From Devosia sp. 2618 (GTDB lineage: Bacteria > Pseudomonadota > Alphaproteobacteria > Rhizobiales > Devosiaceae): a DNA stretch of 64,000 nt. Both the position numbers and the translations under genes were made by a program. Positions 59,986 through 64,000 of this stretch are shown here, piece by piece (positions within the stretch are counted from its first letter, which is position 1; every line of letters starts with the position of its first letter). The notes under the pieces are model-generated. The model was not told where the DNA came from. It saw only the letters and a program-made list of their open reading frames with translations, and ran no database searches. Where the stretch lies: contig NZ_JBEPOO010000001.1 in assembly GCF_040546815.1 (NCBI RefSeq), positions 3,906,001-3,970,000 of the forward strand. Reading direction: 5' to 3'.

Positions 59986-60866
59986 TGCCGCTTCGTCACG
60001 TTCTGCTGGCGCTGTTTGTCGTTGCCATCTGGGGCTTTAATTTCGTCGTCATCAAGCTCAGCGTCGAGGCGCTGCCGCCAATTCTGGCCGCCGCCCTGCG
60101 GTTTTTCTGCGCCGCGCTGCCGGCGGTGTTTTTCGTGCGACCGCCCAAGGCGCCGTGGTGGCTGGTGGCCGGGTTCGGGCTGGCCTTTGGCTTTGCGCTC
60201 TACTCGTTCCTCAACCTCTCGATTGCCTGGGGCATGTCGGCCGGCCTGAGTTCCCTGGTGCTGCAGTCGCAGGCGTTTTTCACCATGGCGCTGGCCTTTG
60301 TCATTCTGGGCGAACGGCCGCGCCGCATGCAGGTGATCGGCGCGCTGATCGCCTTTGCCGGCATTGCCATCATCGCCACCGAACGCATGGCCGCGACGGC
60401 GCTTTTGCCCTTGGGCATGACGCTGATGGCGGCGGTCAGCTGGGGTCTGGCCAATGTGCTGACCAAAAAGGCCGGGCGCGTCAATGCGGTGGCCTTCACC
60501 GTCTGGGGCGCGCTGGCGGCGCCCATTCCGCTATTGGGCCTGTCGCTCTGGGTCGAGGGGCCGCAAACCGTGCTTAGCGCATTGGCCGGTTTTGGCTGGC
60601 GCGAAATGGCGATCATCGCGTTTCTCGCCTATCCCGCCACCATTCTGGCCGGGGCGATCTGGAGCTGGCTGCTGGGCCAGCATCCAACCTCCGCCGTGGC
60701 GCCGTTTACGCTCCTGGTGCCAATCACTGGCCTGCTGTCGGGCTATCTGGTGTTTGGCGAAACCATCACGCTGATCGAAGTGGGCGGTGGACTGCTGGTC
60801 ATTGCCGGGCTGATCGTTACCGTCATCCGCGGTCGGGCGAGCGAGCCGCGCGTGCGCTTCGACTAA
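59985..60866 (+). CDS. EamA family transporter, second copy
   Basis: 293 residues, ten membrane helices, clearly a paralogue of the gene before (ALFVVAIWGFNFVVIKLSVE, AALRFFCAALPAVFFVRPPK). The one-base overlap with the first copy and their shared length suggest tandem duplication and possibly a heterodimeric transporter. The substrate is unknown. It converges on the EF-hand genes. Confidence 0.9.
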   Translation: MPLRHVLLALFVVAIWGFNFVVIKLSVEALPPILAAALRFFCAALPAVFFVRPPKAPWWLVAGFGLAFGFALYSFLNLSIAWGMSAGLSSLVLQSQAFFTMALAFVILGERPRRMQVIGALIAFAGIAIIATERMAATALLPLGMTLMAAVSWGLANVLTKKAGRVNAVAFTVWGALAAPIPLLGLSLWVEGPQTVLSALAGFGWREMAIIAFLAYPATILAGAIWSWLLGQHPTSAVAPFTLLVPITGLLSGYLVFGETITLIEVGGGLLVIAGLIVTVIRGRASEPRVRFD

Positions 60867-60900
60867 AAAACAAGCCGCCACACCTGTGCGATGTGGCGGC
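60865..60900 (-). terminator. Terminator for the leftward EF-hand transcript
   Basis: On the minus strand GCCGCCACA, a nine-base loop, TGTGGCGGC, then TTGTTTTTT. It sits between the second EamA stop and the first EF-hand stop. Confidence 0.85.
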
Positions 60901-60932
60901 CGTTCCGTAGTCAAAGCATGTGTGCGATCAAC

Positions 60933-61253
60933 CTAGTTGGCGATCGTTTCCGGTGTGCCCGGCGACACATCGGTCGGGGCCGCTGCCGGGGCGTCAAGCG
61001 TGCCGCTTGGCGTGGCCGGAATAGCCGATGGCTGCAGGCTATTGAGTTCTTCGGGTGTGAGGCCGCCGCTATTGTCGGCATCGGCCGCATCGAATTCCTG
61101 CTGGGTCAGATCAGGCCAGGCGACCTGAAGCTCGACAAAGCTGAGCTCGCCATTGCCGTCGGTGTCGACGTCGGCGAAGCTGGTGGGGGTCTGCGCCATG
61201 ACGGCGCTGGCGGACAGAGCGAGAGCAGCAAGGCTCAGGGCAATTTTATGCAT
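60933..61253 (-). CDS. Secreted EF-hand protein 1
   Basis: 106 residues with a signal peptide (cleaved after VMA, about 18). Two EF-hand calcium loops: DVDTDGNGELSF and DADNSGGLTPEE, then a proline/alanine-rich tail. It probably binds calcium in the periplasm or outside. Paralogous to the next gene upstream (AAWPDLT and VAWPDLT shared), so the pair arose by duplication. Confidence 0.85.
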   Translation of the reverse strand: MHKIALSLAALALSASAVMAQTPTSFADVDTDGNGELSFVELQVAWPDLTQQEFDAADADNSGGLTPEELNSLQPSAIPATPSGTLDAPAAAPTDVSPGTPETIAN

Positions 61254-61290
61254 AGTCAAATTCTCCGGTCGTAACCGCGGGGACGCGGCC

Positions 61291-61324
61291 GAGAGAAAAG
61301 CCACCCCAGAAGGATTGGGGTGGC
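61291..61324 (-). terminator. Terminator between the two EF-hand genes
   Basis: On the minus strand GCCACCCC, loop, GGGGTGGC, then TTTTC. It would end the transcript of EF-hand 2 before EF-hand 1, so each gene is likely to have its own promoter. Confidence 0.75.
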
Positions 61325-61358
61325 CTCTTGGGCGCCCGCCGAGCGGGCGTTTACGTCT

Positions 61359-61598
61359 TTAGCCGGCCGGTGCGGCGGCAAGAGCTGCATACTCTTCAGC
61401 CGACAGTTCACCATTGCCGTCGAGGTCCGCCGCGTTGAAGGCCTCTTCTGTCAGGTCAGGCCAGGCAGCCTGTGCTTCGACCAGGGACACACCGCCGCTG
61501 GCGTCTGCGTCAACGGTTGTGAAGTCGGTTGCCGCCTGTGCGAAGGCAGCGGTCGAAAGGCCGAGAACGACGAGGGACGAGAGGATGATCTTCTTCAT
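61359..61598 (-). CDS. Secreted EF-hand protein 2
   Basis: 79 residues with signal peptide (MKKIILSSLVVLGLSTAAFA) and two EF-hand loops: DADASGGVSLVE and DLDGNGELSAEE. Shorter than its paralogue, lacking the proline-rich tail. Position 1 and 3 aspartates and the glycine of each loop are kept, so calcium binding is likely. GGAG precedes the ATG at 61598. Confidence 0.85.
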   Translation of the reverse strand: MKKIILSSLVVLGLSTAAFAQAATDFTTVDADASGGVSLVEAQAAWPDLTEEAFNAADLDGNGELSAEEYAALAAAPAG

Positions 61599-61985
61599 GG
61601 GAGTGGAGCTCCAATGTTGGGGAGATGAAAGCGGCGACCGGTTAGCCGATCCCCGACGGGTTGCTCTCCTGCAGCCCGTGAGACAAACAATGACTTTGCA
61701 ATGTGTCTCGGCCGGGCCCAAAATTGGACGCTGGCCGGGGCATTATTGGGCAAATTCCGGGCAGTATGGAACAGAAAAAGGCACAGTGTATTGGCCAAAT
61801 AAACTGGCCGACTGTGCCTTCTATAGAGCATCTATTCTAGCAACGGCGTTGCGCCAATCGGCATGATTTTAGAACTGCTACGAATATTGCTGTGGGACTT
61901 GTTTGATTTGTTCTATCACGCGGCCGTGAAGGGCGGGTTGAGCACTTCACGGCGCAGTGATCGGCAAGAACATCGCCTTAAAACG
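61599..61985. other. Intergenic region between EF-hand 2 and carbonic anhydrase
   Basis: No gene is supported; a long open frame on the plus strand crosses it but is antisense to carbonic anhydrase and has no codon character. It contains the hairpin at 61775-61820 and a GCCGTGAAG and CTTCACGGC stem at 61923-61953. Confidence 0.5.
61775..61820 (-). terminator. Hairpin with T-run, probable carbonic anhydrase terminator
   Basis: On the minus strand AAGGCACAGT pairs with ACTGTGCCTT (perfect ten pairs), with an inner GGCC-GGCC stem, then TTTTT. It lies about 165 bases after the carbonic anhydrase stop. Confidence 0.6.
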
Positions 61986-62627
61986 TCAGAGTTGGGGGCG
62001 AACGAAATCGCCGCTCTCGTTGTTCATGACCCACAATTCGCCGGTCGAAATGTCAAACCAGGCGCCATGGACGGCCAATTTGCCCGCTTTTTCGAGTTCG
62101 GCGACATAGGGGAAGGTGCGCAGGTTGCGGATCGAGTTGCGAATCGAGATGCGCTCGAGCGCGGTCTGCTGTTCGGTGGCCGTCATCATCGAATTGGTGC
62201 CGAGCTGGCCGGGCAGTTCGCCCAGCATGCTCATCCATTTGCCGATGAAGTCGCCGGCATCAAGCGGACGCGCATCAGGATTGAGCGCCGCCTTGATGCC
62301 ACCGCAGCGGCCATGGCCCATCACCACGATATTGGGGATGTGCAGCGCCTTGACGGCAAATTCGATGGCCGCCGAGGTGCCGTGCTGGCCGCCATCGGGC
62401 TGATAGGTGGGGACCAGATTCGCCACGTTGCGCAGGACAAAGACTTCGCCCGGCGCGGCGTCGAAGATCATTTCGGGTGCGGCGCGACTGTCGCAGCAGG
62501 CAATGATCATGGTGGTGGGGGTTTGGCCGCCGTCGGCAAGTTCGCGATAGCGGTCTTTTTCCCGCAAATAACGACCAGCCATGAAGTTGGCGTGGCCCTT
62601 GAGCAGGTGTTCAGGAAAGCTGTGCAT
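61986..62627 (-). CDS. Beta carbonic anhydrase
   Basis: 213 residues; interconverts CO2 and bicarbonate. Zinc ligands C44, H105 and C108 (IIACCDSRAAP and MGHGRCGGI), with D46-x-R48 of the CxDxR motif. The start at ATG 62627 (MHSFPEHLLKGH) is preferred over a TTG further upstream. Confidence 0.95.
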   Translation of the reverse strand: MHSFPEHLLKGHANFMAGRYLREKDRYRELADGGQTPTTMIIACCDSRAAPEMIFDAAPGEVFVLRNVANLVPTYQPDGGQHGTSAAIEFAVKALHIPNIVVMGHGRCGGIKAALNPDARPLDAGDFIGKWMSMLGELPGQLGTNSMMTATEQQTALERISIRNSIRNLRTFPYVAELEKAGKLAVHGAWFDISTGELWVMNNESGDFVRPQL

Positions 62628-62699
62628 GGGCTCTCGAATATCGGTAAGATCGCGCAAGATCAACAGCGGCGCGAGAGGCGCCGCACATTGGGGCTATGC

Positions 62700-62906
62700 A
62701 TGCTTATCTACCGCTTTCTCACCGGCGAGGACAACTCGGCCTTCTGCCATAAGGTAACCAAGGCCCTCAGCGAAGGCTGGCAGCTGCATGGCTCGCCCAG
62801 CTACGCGTTCGACGCGGAAGCCAAAATCATGCGCTGCGGCCAAGCGGTGACCCGCACCGCCAAGGACCAACCCTATGATCCGGATAAAAAGCTGGTGGAT
62901 TTCTAA
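62700..62906 (+). CDS. DUF1737 family small protein
   Basis: 68 residues, MLIYRFLTGEDNSAFCHKVT with ALSEGWQLHGSPSYAFD, matching the short DUF1737 family of unknown role. GGGG eight bases upstream supports the ATG at 62700. It is followed by the SnoaL-like gene five bases after its stop. Confidence 0.8.
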   Translation: MLIYRFLTGEDNSAFCHKVTKALSEGWQLHGSPSYAFDAEAKIMRCGQAVTRTAKDQPYDPDKKLVDF

Positions 62907-62911
62907 AGCCA

Positions 62912-63304
62912 ATGACCAGCGCCGAGCTCGCGGAAATCTACCGGGGCTATATTGCCTGTCTCAACGGGCAGGACTGGGCGCGGCTGGGCCAATATGTCGG
63001 CGACAACGCCCAGCATAATGGCAAGCGGCTCGGGCTGTCTGGCTATCAAACCATGCTGGAAGGCGATCACCGCGCTATTCCCGACCTGCTGTTCGATATC
63101 CGCCTCCTGGTGGCGGAGCCGCCCAATGTTGCGGCGCGGCTCTATTTCGACTGCACCCCGAAGGGCGATCTCTTCGGCATCCCCGTCAACGGCCGCCGCG
63201 TGCAGTTCACCGAGAACGTGTTCTATCGCTTTGTCGATGGCCGGATTGAAACGGTGTGGTCGATCATCGATACGGATGCCATCCGGGCGCAGGTGAAGGG
63301 CTAG
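62912..63304 (+). CDS. SnoaL-like / NTF2-fold ester cyclase family protein
   Basis: 130 residues: ELAEIYRGYIACLNGQDW, LFDIRLLVAEPPNVAARLYF and VQFTENVFYRFVDGRIETVW fit the SnoaL-like polyketide cyclase family, which in most bacteria has unknown substrates. Translationally linked to DUF1737 by the short gap. Confidence 0.85.
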   Translation: MTSAELAEIYRGYIACLNGQDWARLGQYVGDNAQHNGKRLGLSGYQTMLEGDHRAIPDLLFDIRLLVAEPPNVAARLYFDCTPKGDLFGIPVNGRRVQFTENVFYRFVDGRIETVWSIIDTDAIRAQVKG

Positions 63305-63323
63305 GCCTGCACTAAACCCCTGA

Positions 63324-63409
63324 GACCTCATGGTGAGCCCGTCGAACCACGCGGTCGGGCACTCCATCTAGCCGCATGCACCACGCTTCCCTCGGGCTTG
63401 ACCCGAGGG
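63324..63409. repeat. Repeat fragments before the NUDIX gene
   Basis: CCTCATGGTGAG and GTCGAACCACG (63324-63360) are a decayed piece of the CTCGTGGTTCGAGG family; CCCTCGGG-CTTGA-CCCGAGGG (63389-63409) is a stem of the CCCGGGCTTGACC type. Confidence 0.6.
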
Positions 63410-63465
63410 CCACTCTCCACCCGGCACAACGGGGAAGGTGCAGTGGGTCTTGGCGGTGTGCGCTC

Positions 63466-64000
63466 CTAAACCGCCCCAGACAGCTTCAACTTCAACGCCT
63501 GTAGCATCAAAATCGTCTTCCCATCGCGGATCTCGCCGCTCTTGATCATGCCGAACACCGCGTCGAACCCCAGTTCCAGCACCTCGATATCCTCGCCCTC
63601 ATCCTCTAGCCCACCACCATCGGCGACTTTTTCGCCCTTGGTATAGTGGGCCAGGTAGCAGGCGCATTTCTCGGTCAGCGAGCCGGGGCTCATATAGGCG
63701 TCAAACAGAAATTCCAGCGCCTGCGGTTCATAGCCGGTTTCCTCGATCGCCTCGCGCCGCGCCGCAATGGCCGGGGCCTCGCCATCGAGAAGTCCGGCCG
63801 GTGCCTCGATCAACCATGCCTTATCGCCATTGAGATGCGGCGGCAGGCGGAACTGGCGGGTGAGGATCACCGTGCGCTGGTTTGGCTCAAACAGCAGCAC
63901 GGCGGCGGCGCTGCCGTGATCATAGACTTCGCGCGACACCGTCTGCGTCCTGCCGTCATTGCGGCCATGGGTGACCTCATAGCGATCCAGCCGCCCCCAA
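63466..64000 (-). CDS. NUDIX hydrolase, NudK-like, partial
   Basis: At least 178 residues, cut by the right edge at its N-terminal end; the visible frame runs through the window end (LDRYEVTHGRNDGRTQT before VSREVYDHGSAAAVL). The NUDIX box is GLLDGEAPAIAARREAIEET (GX5EX7REUXEEXGU form). The arrangement resembles GDP-mannose or ADP-ribose pyrophosphatases of the NudK type, cleaving nucleotide sugars. Confidence 0.9.
   Translation of the reverse strand, partial: WGRLDRYEVTHGRNDGRTQTVSREVYDHGSAAAVLLFEPNQRTVILTRQFRLPPHLNGDKAWLIEAPAGLLDGEAPAIAARREAIEETGYEPQALEFLFDAYMSPGSLTEKCACYLAHYTKGEKVADGGGLEDEGEDIEVLELGFDAVFGMIKSGEIRDGKTILMLQALKLKLSGAV

Noticed and set aside
61863..62699. Upstream extension of the DUF1737 gene
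   Set aside because: The frame is open through carbonic anhydrase on the opposite strand, but only the last 68 codons have family similarity and a ribosome site at 62700.

Overview
The window is ordinary chromosome from an alphaproteobacterium of the order Hyphomicrobiales (Rhizobiales), most likely close to Devosia. This rests on the high GC content, the gene-dense layout, the SOS box of the form GTTC-N7-GTTC, the gene orders dapF-mtaB-ftsY-yciB and hemC-hemD-mic60-hemY, and the family types (COG4223 mitofilin, ImuA/ImuB/DnaE2, S16 with a charged tail). The genus is an inference. I see no phage, transposase, CRISPR array or rRNA; there is one tRNA (Thr, CGT).

Layout. 1-4.9 kb: yggT, a DUF167 gene, a TetR regulator with a short-chain dehydrogenase it probably controls, and the H+-pumping pyrophosphatase hppA. 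4.9-6.2 kb: an AT-richer islet with an overlapping DUF488 gene and an uncharacterised partner. 6.5-12.4 kb: a NaChBac-type ion channel, a RibD-C reductase, a MarR/cytochrome b561 divergent pair, a beta-lactamase-fold hydrolase, soluble pyrophosphatase and a secreted protein. 12.4-18.9 kb: a TerB-like protein and the SOS mutasome imuA-imuB-dnaE2 behind a LexA box. 18.9-22.8 kb: a pterin dehydratase, a membrane GGDEF-EAL protein and an autoinducer-synthase-like N-acyltransferase. 22.9-30.2 kb: tRNA-Thr and the heme/envelope operon hemC-hemD-mic60-hemY, divergent from tsaD-gpsA-yciI-EVE. 30.2-38.8 kb: DUF1761, yciB, ftsY, mtaB, dapF, a cupin, a second RibD-C protein, and ffh-rpsP. 39-45.5 kb: leuB, a tricorn-like protease, a glutamate-type dehydrogenase and an Rnk-like factor. 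45.5-49.7 kb: membrane and periplasmic proteins and deoD. 49.8-58.8 kb: argC, leuD, a GNAT, a RidA protein, an LLM flavoprotein, a PagL-like protein, a glyoxalase-fold protein, a flavoprotein, a duplicated outer-membrane barrel and asd. 59-64 kb: two EamA transporters, two secreted EF-hand proteins, a beta carbonic anhydrase, small proteins and a NUDIX hydrolase cut by the window end.

Functional links: hppA and ppa both dispose of pyrophosphate; TsaD makes t6A37, which MtaB methylthiolates; FtsY and Ffh are receptor and particle of the SRP pathway; dapF, asd, leuB, leuD and argC are amino-acid biosynthesis genes. Their order looks like a rearranged form of the usual rhizobial ffh-rpsP-rimM-trmD-rplS-leu-asd neighbourhood.

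The intergenic spaces carry at least three families of palindromic repeats, each seen several times in the window. The observations most worth checking are a near-perfect sigma-54 promoter with upstream dyads near the left end, the DUF488 pair, the D-for-E change in the channel filter, matching operator motifs around the tetR and marR genes, the GGDEF-EAL/acyltransferase neighbourhood, a possible Thr/Lys leader peptide before asd, and compensatory base changes between the two large repeats.
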